In this document: positions 55,486 through 64,000 of the stretch, one piece after another
Layout of the letters: every line of letters starts with the position of its first letter
How positions within the stretch are numbered: position 1 is the first letter of the stretch
Assembly: GCF_017815135.1 (NCBI RefSeq)
Contig: NZ_JAGJCF010000001.1
Span: 62,001-126,000 of the forward strand
DNA from: Jiella mangrovi
GTDB taxonomy: Bacteria; Pseudomonadota; Alphaproteobacteria; Rhizobiales; Rhizobiaceae
DNA length: 64,000 nucleotides
Direction: 5' to 3'
Made by a program: the position numbers and the translations under genes
Notes under the pieces: model-generated
Seen by the model: only the letters and a program-made list of their open reading frames with translations
The model's database searches: none
What the model was told of the DNA's origin: nothing

Positions 55486-58400
55486 AAGCCGCCTGCTTCT
55501 GCCCCTCGTCGACGAAGCGGGCGAGATTGGTGGCGATGGTCGCCGCGCCGTTCAGGCGCTTCTCCGGCGTCGGCCAGTCGCGAATCAACACGATCGACTG
55601 GTCCGGCCGGATCTTCGCCGAGGCCCCCTGCTCGCCGATATAGCGCACCAGCGCCGCCGGATTGGCAAAGGTCTTGTCGCGGAACTGGATGACGACGCCC
55701 TTCGGCCCGGCATCCAGCTTCTCGATATTGGCCTTGCGGCAGAGCGCCTTGATGAACACCACCTTGAGCAGATGCTCCACCTCGCTCGGCAGCGGCCCGA
55801 AGCGGTCGATCAGCTCGGCGCCGAAGCCATCGATCTCGCGGGCGTCGCCGAGATCGGCAAGCCGGCGGTAGAGCGTCATGCGCAGCTGCAGGTCGGGGAC
55901 ATAGCTCTCCGGGATCATCACGGCGGTGCCGAGCGTGATCTGCGGCGACCATTGGCCGTTCGTCTCGGATTCCGTGCCCTTCATTTCGGCGACCGCCTCT
56001 TCCAGCATCTGCTGGTAGAGCTCGAAGCCGACCTCCTTGATGTGGCCGGACTGCTCGTCGCCGAGAAGATTACCCGCCCCGCGCTGGTCGAGATCGTGGG
56101 AGGCGAGCTGGAAGCCCGCTCCCAGCGTGTCCAGCGACTGCAGCACCTTGAGCCGCCGGTCGGCGCCCTTGGTCGGCGTCTTGTTGGCCGGCAGGGTCAA
56201 CAGCGCATAGGCCCGCTGCTTCGACCGGCCGACGCGGCCGCGGATCTGGTAGAGCTGGGCGAGGCCGAACATGTCGGCGCGGTGGACGACGAGGGTATTC
56301 GCCGTCGGGATGTCGAGGCCGGATTCGACGATGGTCGTCGCCAGAAGCACGTCGTACTGGCCTTCGTAGAAGGCGTTCATGATGTCGTCGAGCTCGCCCG
56401 CCGCCATCTGGCCGTGGGCGACGGCGACCTTCAGCTCGGGCACATGGGTGTCGAGGAACTCCTTCACCGAGGCGAGGTCCGAGACGCGCGGGCAGACATA
56501 GAAGCTCTGACCACCGCGATAGCGCTCGCGCAAAAGCGTCTCGCGCACCACCATGGCGTCGAAGGGCGATACGAAGGTGCGCACCGCCATGCGGTCGACC
56601 GGCGGGGTGGTGATCAGCGACAGTTCGCGCACGCCGGTCAGGGCGAGTTGCAGCGTGCGCGGGATCGGCGTCGCCGACAGCGTCAGGACGTGGACGTCCG
56701 ACTTCAGCTCCTTCAGCCGCTCCTTGTGCTTGACGCCGAAATGCTGCTCCTCGTCGATGATCAGAAGGCCGAGCGACTTGAAGTTCACCGCCTTGCCGAG
56801 AAGGGCATGGGTGCCGACGACGATGTCGAGCGTCCCTTCCGAAATGCCCTTTTTGACGTTCGACAGCTCCTTCGCCGTGACCAGCCGCGAGGCCTGGCCG
56901 ACCTGGATCGGCAGGCCGCGAAACCGCTCGGAAAAGGTCTTGTAGTGCTGGCGCGCGAGCAGCGTCGTCGGCACGACGACGGCCACCTGCAGCCCGTTCA
57001 TCGCCGCGACGAAGGCGGCGCGCAGCGCGACCTCCGTCTTGCCGAAGCCGACGTCGCCGCAAACGAGGCGGTCCATCGGCTTGCCGGCGGCGAGATCGTC
57101 GGTGACCGAATCGATCGCGCCCAGCTGATCCTCGGTCTCCTCATAGGGGAACCTGGCGGCGAACTCGTCCCAAAGCCCTTCCGGCGGCAACAGCCGCGGC
57201 GCGCCGCGCATCTCGCGTTCGGCGGCGATCTTGATCAGGCCGCCCGCCATGTCGAGCAGCTTCTTCTTCAGCTTGGCCTTGCGGGCCTGCCAGGCGCCGC
57301 CGCCGAGGCGGTCGAGCATGGCTTCGGAGCCCTCGCCGCCATAGCGCGACAGAAGCTCGATGTTTTCGACCGGCAGGAACAGACGGTCGTCGCCGTGATA
57401 GCGCAGTTCGAGGCAGTCATGCGGCGCGCCCGCCGCCTCGATCGTCTTCAGCCCGACGAAGCGGCCGATGCCGTGATCGACATGGACGACGATGTCGCCC
57501 TCGTCGAGGCCCGAGACCTCCGAGATGAAGTCGGAGTTCTTGCGCCGCTTGCGGCCGCGTCGCACCAGCCGGTCGCCGAGAATGTCCTGCTCGGCGACGA
57601 CGACGAGATCGTCGCTCTCGAAGCCTGCCTCAAGGCCCAGAACGGCGGTGACGACGAAGTTCTTCGGCGCCTCGCGAACCTGTTTCAGATTCTCCACCGG
57701 CTTGATCGAGCCGAGCCCGTGCTCCTCCATCACCTGGGTCAGACGGTCGCGCGAGCCTTCCGTCCAGCCGGCGAGGAGCACCCGCTGCCCCGATGCGCGC
57801 AGCTTGGCGACATGATCGACCGCCTCGGCGAAGACGTTGACGCCCTCCGCGGTGCGCTCGGTGGAGAAGTTGCGGCCGCGCCGATAGTCGAGATTGAAGG
57901 CCTGGCGGCCGAGAACGTCCGAGACGCCATAGGCCGAAAATCGCACCGGCTCGGCGCTGGCAAGGCCGCCGGCGAGCTCGTCTTCGTCGAGATAGAGTGC
58001 ATCCGGCTCCACCGGATTGTAGGGCACCCCGCCCTCGCCGCCGGTCTCGCCGCTCTGGCGCTTCCTCGCCTGATAGTGATCCGCAATCAGCGTCCGCCGC
58101 TCGGCGACGGCTTCCATCGTCAGATGGTCGAGAACGAAGGCAAAGCCCCGGCAATGGTCGAACAGCGTGTCGAGCCGCTCGTAGAAGAGCGGCAGCCAGT
58201 GTTCCATGCCGGCGAAGCGCTTGCCTTCCGAAATCGATTCATACAGCGCGTCGCCGCGCTGGGCGGCGCCGAAGCGCTTGATATAGTTCGAGCGGAAGCG
58301 GCTGATCGTCGTCTCGGTCAGCGACACCTCCGAGACCGGCGACAGTTCGAAGCGCTTCAGCTGCTTCGTCGTCCGCTGGCTCGCCGGATCGAAGGCGCGC

Positions 58401-58996
58401 ACCGTCTCCAGCGTATCGCCGAAGAAGTCGAGCCGCACCGGCTCCTCGGCGCCCGGCGCATAGACGTCGAGAATGCCGCCGCGCACCGCATATTCGCCGC
58501 GCTCGCGCACCGTCGAGACCCGCTCGAAGCCGCCCCGCGTCAGTGCGGTCACGATCCGCTCCATCGGCATCTGTCCGCCGGCACCGACCGAGATTGCCTC
58601 TTCCGCCAGCAATTCGGCCGGCGGCATCTTCTGCAAAAGCGCATTCGCCGTCGTCAGGATCACCGCCCGATGCGGCGCCTCGCGCAGGGCAGCAAGCGAC
58701 GCCAGCGCCGCCAGCCGGCGCGCCGCCGCCTCGGAAGACGGGCCGACGCGGTCGTAGGGCAGGCAATCCCAGGCCGGCAGAGTGAGGACCGGCAGCTCCG
58801 GCGCGACGAATTTCAGCGCCTCTTCCACCTCCGGCATCCGGCTGCCGTCGCGCATGACGAAGACCAGCGGCCGCTTCTTGGCGCGCTGGCGCGCGACGTC
58901 GGCGAGGACGAAGGCCTCAGAGCCTTCCACCACGCCGCCGATATCCACCGCGCGGTCATGTTCGAGCGTCTTCTTCAGCTTGTCCGGCAGGCTCAC
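55484..58996 (-). CDS. mfd: Transcription-repair coupling factor
   Basis: A 1170-residue Mfd, the ATP-driven translocase that removes stalled RNA polymerase and recruits UvrA. In order: a UvrB-like N-terminal part, a CarD-like RNA-polymerase-interaction domain (EGDIVVHVDHGIGRFVGL), a helicase core with Walker A VCGDVGFGKTE near residue 648 and DEEQHFG, then a RecG-like motor half and the C-terminal TRCF domain. Start is GTG 58996, overlapping the sdhE stop (GTGA), so the two are coupled. The window also carries uvrC, which acts in the same pathway. Confidence 0.97.
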   Translation of the reverse strand: MSLPDKLKKTLEHDRAVDIGGVVEGSEAFVLADVARQRAKKRPLVFVMRDGSRMPEVEEALKFVAPELPVLTLPAWDCLPYDRVGPSSEAAARRLAALASLAALREAPHRAVILTTANALLQKMPPAELLAEEAISVGAGGQMPMERIVTALTRGGFERVSTVRERGEYAVRGGILDVYAPGAEEPVRLDFFGDTLETVRAFDPASQRTTKQLKRFELSPVSEVSLTETTISRFRSNYIKRFGAAQRGDALYESISEGKRFAGMEHWLPLFYERLDTLFDHCRGFAFVLDHLTMEAVAERRTLIADHYQARKRQSGETGGEGGVPYNPVEPDALYLDEDELAGGLASAEPVRFSAYGVSDVLGRQAFNLDYRRGRNFSTERTAEGVNVFAEAVDHVAKLRASGQRVLLAGWTEGSRDRLTQVMEEHGLGSIKPVENLKQVREAPKNFVVTAVLGLEAGFESDDLVVVAEQDILGDRLVRRGRKRRKNSDFISEVSGLDEGDIVVHVDHGIGRFVGLKTIEAAGAPHDCLELRYHGDDRLFLPVENIELLSRYGGEGSEAMLDRLGGGAWQARKAKLKKKLLDMAGGLIKIAAEREMRGAPRLLPPEGLWDEFAARFPYEETEDQLGAIDSVTDDLAAGKPMDRLVCGDVGFGKTEVALRAAFVAAMNGLQVAVVVPTTLLARQHYKTFSERFRGLPIQVGQASRLVTAKELSNVKKGISEGTLDIVVGTHALLGKAVNFKSLGLLIIDEEQHFGVKHKERLKELKSDVHVLTLSATPIPRTLQLALTGVRELSLITTPPVDRMAVRTFVSPFDAMVVRETLLRERYRGGQSFYVCPRVSDLASVKEFLDTHVPELKVAVAHGQMAAGELDDIMNAFYEGQYDVLLATTIVESGLDIPTANTLVVHRADMFGLAQLYQIRGRVGRSKQRAYALLTLPANKTPTKGADRRLKVLQSLDTLGAGFQLASHDLDQRGAGNLLGDEQSGHIKEVGFELYQQMLEEAVAEMKGTESETNGQWSPQITLGTAVMIPESYVPDLQLRMTLYRRLADLGDAREIDGFGAELIDRFGPLPSEVEHLLKVVFIKALCRKANIEKLDAGPKGVVIQFRDKTFANPAALVRYIGEQGASAKIRPDQSIVLIRDWPTPEKRLNGAATIATNLARFVDEGQKQAA

Positions 58997-59313
58997 TTGG
59001 CCTTCTCCGCCCCGACCGACAGCCCACCGGGGGTCTCACCGACATGAAACTCCCGGATCTGCCGGAACACGGCCGTGTCGAAATTGCCGGGCGTCTCCGC
59101 CTCTCCGGTCAGCCATGAGAAGATGTCGCGATCGGGCGCTTCCATCAGCTGCTCGTAATCGTCGAGCTCTTCGTCGCTCAATTCGGCAATACGCGCATCG
59201 GCGAACTGGCCGAGCACGAGATCCATCTCCCGGATCCCGCGATGCCACGAGCGGAAAAGCGCCTTGCGGCGGCGAATGTCGAGATCGCTCGATGAGCGCT
59301 GCATGCCTGTCAT
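58993..59313 (-). CDS. sdhE: Succinate dehydrogenase assembly factor (SdhE/Sdh5 family)
   Basis: A 106-residue protein of the FAD assembly factor family, which promotes covalent flavin attachment to SdhA. The RGxxExD motif is present in WHRGIREMDLVLGQFAD, together with LDDYEQLMEAPDRDIFSWL. The C-terminal ~25 residues extend beyond the usual ~90. ATG 59313 is chosen; ATG 59304 is possible. It is coupled to mfd by overlap, a known alphaproteobacterial arrangement. Confidence 0.9.
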   Translation of the reverse strand: MTGMQRSSSDLDIRRRKALFRSWHRGIREMDLVLGQFADARIAELSDEELDDYEQLMEAPDRDIFSWLTGEAETPGNFDTAVFRQIREFHVGETPGGLSVGAEKAK

Positions 59314-59432
59314 GGGAAGATCGCCATTTTGCCGATGAAAACGCGCCAAAACGGCCACACCCGTCTGGATGGCGCCTGTTTTGTCACGTGTCAGAATTTG
59401 CCACGAGATGTAGGGGTTAGTGCTCCGCGCGT

Positions 59433-60275
59433 CTACCCGTCCTCGCCGCCCGGAAAACCTCCCTCGCGGACCCGGCCCTGAAACGAGCGGCTGACCGGCA
59501 GCTTCGCCCCGTCGATCGTCTCGACGACGAGATTGCGACCCTGCCGGCAAACGCGGCGGACCGCGTGGCGGGCGACCCAGTGGGAGCGGTGGAGCTGCAG
59601 CCCGTCGATCTCCGAGAGTTCGGCCAGCGCATCCGAGAAGCGGATCAGCACCAGCGCGTGGCCCGCCGCCGTATGGGCCTCGACATAGTGATCGGCCATG
59701 GAGAGATGGTGCAGATCGGTGCCGAGCCGTTTCGGCAGGCGCTTGAGAAACGGATTGTCGCGCGCGGTCGTCCGGTCCTGTGGGCCCGCCGGCGAAGGCT
59801 CGTCGCGGTTCGTTCCGGCGCCCGGCGTTTCGCCGGCGTCGCCCTCGCGCCCCGGCCGCAACCCGACGAGGGCCGCGATCGCCGTCACCGTCACCACGAC
59901 GTCGAGGGCGATCTTGCCGAAAAGCGCCGCCGACATCGTGTCCTTGCGGACCACGACCTCGACCGCCACCACCACTGCGACGACCGCCGGCGAGGCAAAA
60001 AGCCCCGCAAGCGCGAAACGCAGCGGCCGGGAGCGGATCCAGCCTTCCAGCGCCCGCGAGAAGAAGACGATGAAGAGGCTCGCCGTCGCCGCGCTCGCGG
60101 CGCCCTTAAGAGCGTTCACGGCCAGAAGGCCGGGAAGGTGGGCGAGTGTCTCGCCGGGTTCGATCGCTCCGACGGAAACGATCACCGCCACAGCGCCGAC
60201 GATGCCGAAGAACAGAGGCAAACGGATCACCTCGCGCCATTGGCGAAGCGTGGACGGGACATCCGGCCAATTCAC
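59433..60275 (-). CDS. Membrane-anchored LytTR-family DNA-binding regulator
   Basis: A 280-residue protein with four hydrophobic segments (about 16-38, 46-73, 83-109 and 117-140), a proline-rich linker, and a C-terminal LytTR DNA-binding domain (about 173-270; LHHLSMADHYVEAHTAAG, LQLHRSHWVARHAV). It has no receiver domain, so it is not a standard response regulator. Signals may be sensed directly in the membrane. GTG 60275 is chosen because GGGAG lies upstream at suitable spacing and the membrane part starts soon after. It is divergent from a DUF6622 membrane protein gene, separated by 129 bases. Confidence 0.82.
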   Translation of the reverse strand: MNWPDVPSTLRQWREVIRLPLFFGIVGAVAVIVSVGAIEPGETLAHLPGLLAVNALKGAASAATASLFIVFFSRALEGWIRSRPLRFALAGLFASPAVVAVVVAVEVVVRKDTMSAALFGKIALDVVVTVTAIAALVGLRPGREGDAGETPGAGTNRDEPSPAGPQDRTTARDNPFLKRLPKRLGTDLHHLSMADHYVEAHTAAGHALVLIRFSDALAELSEIDGLQLHRSHWVARHAVRRVCRQGRNLVVETIDGAKLPVSRSFQGRVREGGFPGGEDG

Positions 60276-60404
60276 GAAAGCTGTGCTCCCTCTCACGAAG
60301 ACGCGCTGGAAGGCAGCGCCCGTTCCGGCGATCTCCGGGCAACCCGCGAGCCGCCGTCGCCGATGCGAGCCGGCCCCTGAACCCCGTTTCACAGGAGATC
60401 CGCA

Positions 60405-60920
60405 ATGCCCCATAGCATCCTCGACATCGTCGCCGGAACCCCGTTCTGGGTGTGGCTGGTGCTCGTCCTCTGCGTCGCCCTCGGCCTGTCGTCCAGCCGG
60501 CCGCGAACCGTTTCCGTCCGCCGGCTGCTGGTCCGGCCCTTGGCGCTTTTCGCGGTCTCGGCCTATGTGCTGTTCGCCGGCGGCTCCGCCGGACACCTCG
60601 CCGTCGCCGTCTGGGTTCTCGCCGTCGCGGCAGGGGCGAGCCTCGCCTTCCTCCGTGCGCGGCAGCTGCCCGTCCACCCCGTCGAGGACGCTCCTGGCAA
60701 GGTCGCGATCGGCGGAGACCTTCTGCCCCTCGTCGCCGTTCTGGCGCTGTTCGTGATCGACTACGGCTTCGGTGTCCTGTCGAGCCTCGACCCCGCCCTG
60801 ACGGCACGTCCCGAGGTTCCCACCATGCACGCGGCCCTCGGCGGCTTGTTTGGCGGCCTCTTCGTCGGCCGCGGCCTGACGCTCTTCTGGAGGGCGCAGC
60901 CGCTCGCGCAGGCCGCGTGA
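60405..60920 (+). CDS. DUF6622-like membrane protein
   Basis: A 171-residue inner-membrane protein with five or so hydrophobic segments, starting with ILDIVAGTPFWVWLVLVLCV. It resembles the DUF6622 family, which has no known function. An AGGAG site precedes ATG 60405. It is divergent from the membrane LytTR regulator, and the two may form a regulator/partner pair. Confidence 0.75.
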   Translation: MPHSILDIVAGTPFWVWLVLVLCVALGLSSSRPRTVSVRRLLVRPLALFAVSAYVLFAGGSAGHLAVAVWVLAVAAGASLAFLRARQLPVHPVEDAPGKVAIGGDLLPLVAVLALFVIDYGFGVLSSLDPALTARPEVPTMHAALGGLFGGLFVGRGLTLFWRAQPLAQAA

Positions 60921-60964
60921 ACCGGCGGGCTCGCGCCCATGCGGCGGGGGGCCCACGGCGGTCG

Positions 60965-61178
60965 ACCAAAGGCAAGCGCCGCCAATGACGCTTCGATCTC
61001 CCCCCTTGTGGGGGAGATGGGTGGCAACCCAGAGGGGGGTATGGCGCCGGCGTCGGGACAGGATGGCGCGGCGTCGCCCCCCTCTGCCTGCCGGCATCCG
61101 GGGCGAGCCAGGGGTCTCGCCCGTCCTTCGGACCCCCCACAAGAGGGGAGATCGATGCTTCTCCGACGGCGCATGCCT
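60965..61178. repeat. MITE-like inverted-repeat element upstream of recG
   Basis: Long imperfect terminal arms face each other. The left arm (about 60965-61014) and the reverse complement of the right arm (about 61128-61178) share AAGGCA-GCGCCG, GC-TCGATCTCCCC and CTTGTGGGGG. Inside, further complementary blocks occur (CAGAGGGGGG near 61031 with CCCCCCTCTG near 61077; CTCCCCC/GGGGGAG near the left arm). No gene fits in it. The structure suggests a small non-autonomous mobile or palindromic repeat; similar sequences are, to my knowledge, common between rhizobial genes. Confidence 0.7.
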
Positions 61179-61246
61179 TCGAGCGATCGCCCCGTGCGGC
61201 GTCCACCCGCTTGCAAAGACGGCGCGATCCGGTCAAATCCCGCCCC

Positions 61247-63352
61247 ATGCGCCCGTCCCTCCTCGATCCGCTCTTTGCCGCCGTGACGACCCTCGACGGT
61301 GTCGGGCCGAAGCTCGCCGGCCTGTTGCAGACGCTGCTGGTCCGCCCCGGCGAGACGCTGCGCATCCGCGACCTGATCTTCCACCTGCCGACCGGCCTCG
61401 TCGACCGGCGCAAGCGCGCCGAGATCGCCACCGCGCCGGAAGGCGCGATCGTCACCCTGACCGTCCGCATCGACCGGCATCAGGCCCCCGGCCGGGCGCA
61501 GAAGTCGGTGCCTTACCGGGTGTTCGCGACGGACGAGACCGGCGAGATCGCGCTCACCTATTTCCGGGCGCAGCCGGCCTGGATGGAGAACCTCCTGCCC
61601 GTCGGCGAGACGATGATCGTCTCCGGCAAGGTCGAGTGGTTCAACGGCCGGCCGTCCATGGTGCATCCGGACTTCGTCGCCAGCCTCGAGCGGGCCGAGA
61701 CGATGAGCCTCGTCGAGCCGGTCTATCCGATGACGGCGGGGCTGTCGGGCAAGGTCCTGCGCAAGGCGATCGGCCAGGCGCTGGAGCGCGTGCCCGCCTT
61801 TGCCGAATGGATCGAGCCCTCGGTCGTCAGGAGCCAGAGCTTCCCGGCCTTCAACGAAGCCCTGAAGCGCCTGCACGATCCGGAAGACGCCGCAGACATC
61901 TCGCCCGAAAGCCCCCCCTGGCGCCGCATCGCCTATGACGAATATCTGGCGAGCCAGCTGGCCCTCGCCCTGTCGCGCCAGAACCAGAAGGCCGTCCCCG
62001 GCCGTGCGCTGACCGATCCAGCCGGCCGGCTCGCCAAGGTGCGCGCCGCCCTACCCTTCGCGCTGACATCAGGCCAGGAACAGGCCTTTGCCGAGATCGC
62101 CGCCGACATGACCGCGCCCGATCGCATGCTGCGGCTCCTGCAGGGCGACGTCGGCGCCGGCAAGACGGTCGTCGCGCTGATGGCAATGGCGGTGGCGGCG
62201 GGCTCCGGCTGCCAGTCGGCGCTGCTCGCCCCGACGGAAATCCTCGCCCGCCAGCATTTCGCCGGGCTCTCGAAGCTCGCAGACGCCGCCGGCCTGTCGA
62301 TGACCCTTCTCACCGGCCGGGACAATGGCAAGGCGCGGGCCGCCAAGCTGGAGGCCATCGCGAACGGGGCCACCGATATCGTCATCGGCACCCACGCCCT
62401 CTTTCAGGAAGACGTCACTTACAAGGACCTCGGCCTCGTCATCGTCGACGAGCAGCACCGCTTCGGCGTCCACCAGCGCCTGTCCCTGACGAAGAAGGGC
62501 CGCGGCGCCGATCTCCTCGTCATGACCGCGACGCCCATCCCGCGCACCCTCGTCCTCTCCGCCTTCGGCGACATGGAGGTCTCGCGCCTTTCCGAAAAGC
62601 CGAAAGGCCGCAAGCCCATCGCCACCGTGGCGCTGCCGACGGACCGCATCGCGGAGGTGGTCGAGCGCATCGGCAACGCCATTGCTGGCGGCCAACGCGT
62701 CTACTGGGTCTGCCCCCTCGTCGAGGAAAGCGACAAGAGCGACCTGATGGCCGCCGAGGAGCGCGGCCGCCAGCTCGCCGAGGTGTTCGGCGGGGAGACC
62801 GTCGGCGTCGTTCACGGCCGCATGAACGCCGAGGAGAAGGACACCGTCATGGGCGCCTTCAAGCGCGGCGAAAAGCGCCTCGTCGTCGCCACCACCGTCA
62901 TCGAGGTCGGCATCGACGTGCCCGAGGCCACCATCATCGTCATCGAACACGCCGAGCGCTTCGGCCTCTCCCAGCTCCACCAGCTGCGCGGCCGCGTCGG
63001 CCGCGGCGACAAGCCCTCCGCCTGCGTCCTCCTCTATCGCGGCCCTTTGGGCGAGACGGCAGCCGCCCGCCTCAAGGTCATGCGCGAAACCGAAGACGGC
63101 TTCCGCATCGCCGAGGAAGATCTGAAACTCCGCGGCGAAGGCGACCTCCTCGGCACCCAGCAATCCGGCCTCCCCTTCTTCCGCATCGCGAGGACGGAGC
63201 ACCATGCGGATCTGATGGAGGTGGCGCGCGACGACGCACGGCTGGTGCTGGCGACGGACCCGGAACTGAGGGGCGAGCGCGGGGAGGCACTGCGCGGGCT
63301 GCTGTATCTGTTCGGGAAGGATGAGGCGGTAAGGTTGCTGCGGTCGGGTTAG
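61247..63352 (+). CDS. recG: ATP-dependent DNA helicase RecG
   Basis: A 701-residue branch-migration helicase that remodels stalled forks and Holliday junctions. The N-terminal wedge/OB part is followed by the helicase core: Walker A GDVGAGKT near residue 300, DEQHRFG, MTATPIPRTL, and motif VI QLRGRVGRGD. ATG 61247 (MRPSLLDPL) matches the family; in-frame codons upstream run into the repeat element. Codon use near the 3' end is slightly less GC-rich. It stands alone on its strand. Confidence 0.96.
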   Translation: MRPSLLDPLFAAVTTLDGVGPKLAGLLQTLLVRPGETLRIRDLIFHLPTGLVDRRKRAEIATAPEGAIVTLTVRIDRHQAPGRAQKSVPYRVFATDETGEIALTYFRAQPAWMENLLPVGETMIVSGKVEWFNGRPSMVHPDFVASLERAETMSLVEPVYPMTAGLSGKVLRKAIGQALERVPAFAEWIEPSVVRSQSFPAFNEALKRLHDPEDAADISPESPPWRRIAYDEYLASQLALALSRQNQKAVPGRALTDPAGRLAKVRAALPFALTSGQEQAFAEIAADMTAPDRMLRLLQGDVGAGKTVVALMAMAVAAGSGCQSALLAPTEILARQHFAGLSKLADAAGLSMTLLTGRDNGKARAAKLEAIANGATDIVIGTHALFQEDVTYKDLGLVIVDEQHRFGVHQRLSLTKKGRGADLLVMTATPIPRTLVLSAFGDMEVSRLSEKPKGRKPIATVALPTDRIAEVVERIGNAIAGGQRVYWVCPLVEESDKSDLMAAEERGRQLAEVFGGETVGVVHGRMNAEEKDTVMGAFKRGEKRLVVATTVIEVGIDVPEATIIVIEHAERFGLSQLHQLRGRVGRGDKPSACVLLYRGPLGETAAARLKVMRETEDGFRIAEEDLKLRGEGDLLGTQQSGLPFFRIARTEHHADLMEVARDDARLVLATDPELRGERGEALRGLLYLFGKDEAVRLLRSG

Positions 63353-63382
63353 TGCAGCGAACTATGATCAGAAATTTGCCCG

Positions 63383-64000
63383 TCACCTGCCGTGAACCGT
63401 CAGCCGCCTCAGTGCGAGCGAGATGAGTCGCTCGTCGAAGAGATTGAGTTTCCGCTGGGCTGCCTGCTCGCCGCCATCCCAACTCCTAAGCGCTTCGCGG
63501 ACAGCCGAGACCTCCGGTTTTGCGCCTTGCTTCAAGAGCCAGTCGACAGTCCCTAGAAGCTCCATGCCGAGCGGAGACTCAAAACCATCGATCATTCTGG
63601 CCGTCGCCTCCAAAGCGGCACGATAGGCCTTGCCTTCAATGGCAAGGTAAGTCGCAACTTTATCCTTCTTGGAGTCCTCGAACCAAATCACTTCGAAGGG
63701 GTCAGCATCCGCAATTCGCTTCGCACAGTGCAAATAGCTACCGTCGAGTCCATTGAGGAGGTGACCGAGCTTTAGGGCGTACGGCCCGTAGCGGTGCGCG
63801 CGAAAGTCTAAATTTAGGGGGTTTGCGGCGCCGGAAATTTCAATCTGGCGTTCGAGGAGATAGGCTAACTTCTGAATCTCCAGGAGGGTGCATTCGATGC
63901 CGAGGATCCAGTAGCGGCGAACGAGTTCGGCCACCAGTGCGCGGGCCGGGGTCAACCTCTCCACACCCGCGCGCTTCGCTACATTCTGATACGTTCCTGT
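63383..64000 (-). CDS. C-terminal part of a DarG/macro-domain-like protein (truncated by window edge)
   Basis: The frame is open from the right edge (TGTYQNVAKRAGVERLTPAR) to a stop at 63383, about 205 residues. Segments such as LTPARALVAELVRRYWILGI, TLLEIQKLAYLLER, YGPYALKLGHLLNGLDGSYL and WDGGEQAAQRKLNLFDERLI resemble the C-terminal domain that follows the macro domain in DarG-type antitoxins. DarG reverses DNA ADP-ribosylation by the toxin DarT. The macro domain itself and any darT lie beyond the window. A GTG at 63964 could start a short separate protein, but the open frame upstream makes truncation more likely. Its sequence is less GC-rich than its neighbours, suggesting acquisition. Confidence 0.6.
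   Translation of the reverse strand, partial: TGTYQNVAKRAGVERLTPARALVAELVRRYWILGIECTLLEIQKLAYLLERQIEISGAANPLNLDFRAHRYGPYALKLGHLLNGLDGSYLHCAKRIADADPFEVIWFEDSKKDKVATYLAIEGKAYRAALEATARMIDGFESPLGMELLGTVDWLLKQGAKPEVSAVREALRSWDGGEQAAQRKLNLFDERLISLALRRLTVHGR

Noticed and set aside
55772-59047. A 1091-codon plus-strand open frame opposite mfd
   Set aside because: It mirrors the GC-rich mfd gene, is arginine/alanine-rich and has no family features. Mfd on the minus strand is intact with all motifs.

Overview
The window is a GC-rich alphaproteobacterial chromosome segment. The organism is most likely a member of the Hyphomicrobiales (Rhizobiales) that carries photosynthesis genes. Two things suggest this. 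The left edge holds the end of a puf operon (pufL-pufM-pufC), which encodes a type II reaction centre with a bound tetrahaem cytochrome. The rest shows gene neighbourhoods I know from rhizobia and relatives: bolA/J-domain protein/cobS/cobT/esterase-like phytase, uvrC-pgsA/moaD-moaE, TIGR02302-lysA-lptM-argH/tlpA, etfB-etfA-hbd, and mfd-sdhE/recG. I cannot name a genus. No rRNA, CRISPR array, integrase or intact insertion sequence was seen.

Layout. 1-3.3 kb: puf operon, closed by a strong terminator. 3.4-4.9 kb: a Trk/Ktr-type potassium channel subunit. 4.9-11.9 kb: aerobic cobalamin cobaltochelatase genes cobT and cobS with a phytase-like secreted protein, a J-domain protein and bolA; between cobS and cobT sit a 3-hydroxyisobutyrate-dehydrogenase-like gene and a hicAB pair whose toxin is broken by a stop codon. 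11.9-18 kb: a DUF1275 membrane protein, a compact class A penicillin-binding protein, a nitrate/nitrite-type chemoreceptor and an outer-membrane barrel. 18-26 kb: uvrC-pgsA and moaD-moaE, separated by a TetR-controlled efflux/oxidoreductase cassette with two palindromic operators; then a CBS-domain protein. 26-35.2 kb: ndk, GST, SDR, tRNA-Thr(GGT), leuD, a CitE-like lyase, small DUF proteins, a metallopeptidase, infC (ATT start), a hydrolase and a BTLCP peptidase.

35.9-40.1 kb holds a fragmented urease locus: ureC, ureB and a ureJ/hupE gene on the minus strand, with two small secreted-protein genes on the plus strand between ureC and ureB. ureA, ureD, ureE, ureF and ureG are not in the window. 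41-50 kb: a class III aminotransferase, the large glutamine-rich TIGR02302 membrane protein, lysA, lptM, argH, tlpA and an AbrB/PIN toxin-antitoxin pair. 50-55.5 kb: 3-hydroxybutyryl-CoA dehydrogenase, both electron-transfer flavoprotein subunits, a PduO-type corrinoid adenosyltransferase and an EamA transporter. 55.5-64 kb: mfd, sdhE, a membrane-anchored LytTR regulator facing a DUF6622 membrane protein, a MITE-like inverted-repeat element, recG, and the C-terminal part of a DarG/macro-domain-like protein running off the right edge.

The most notable points are the nonsense-mutated hicA, the ~200-residue low-complexity tail on PufC, the split urease operon, the regulated cassette inserted between pgsA and moaD, two families of intergenic palindromic repeats, the membrane LytTR pair, and a probable DarTG-type system at the right edge. 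I did not find a convincing entirely new multi-gene system.
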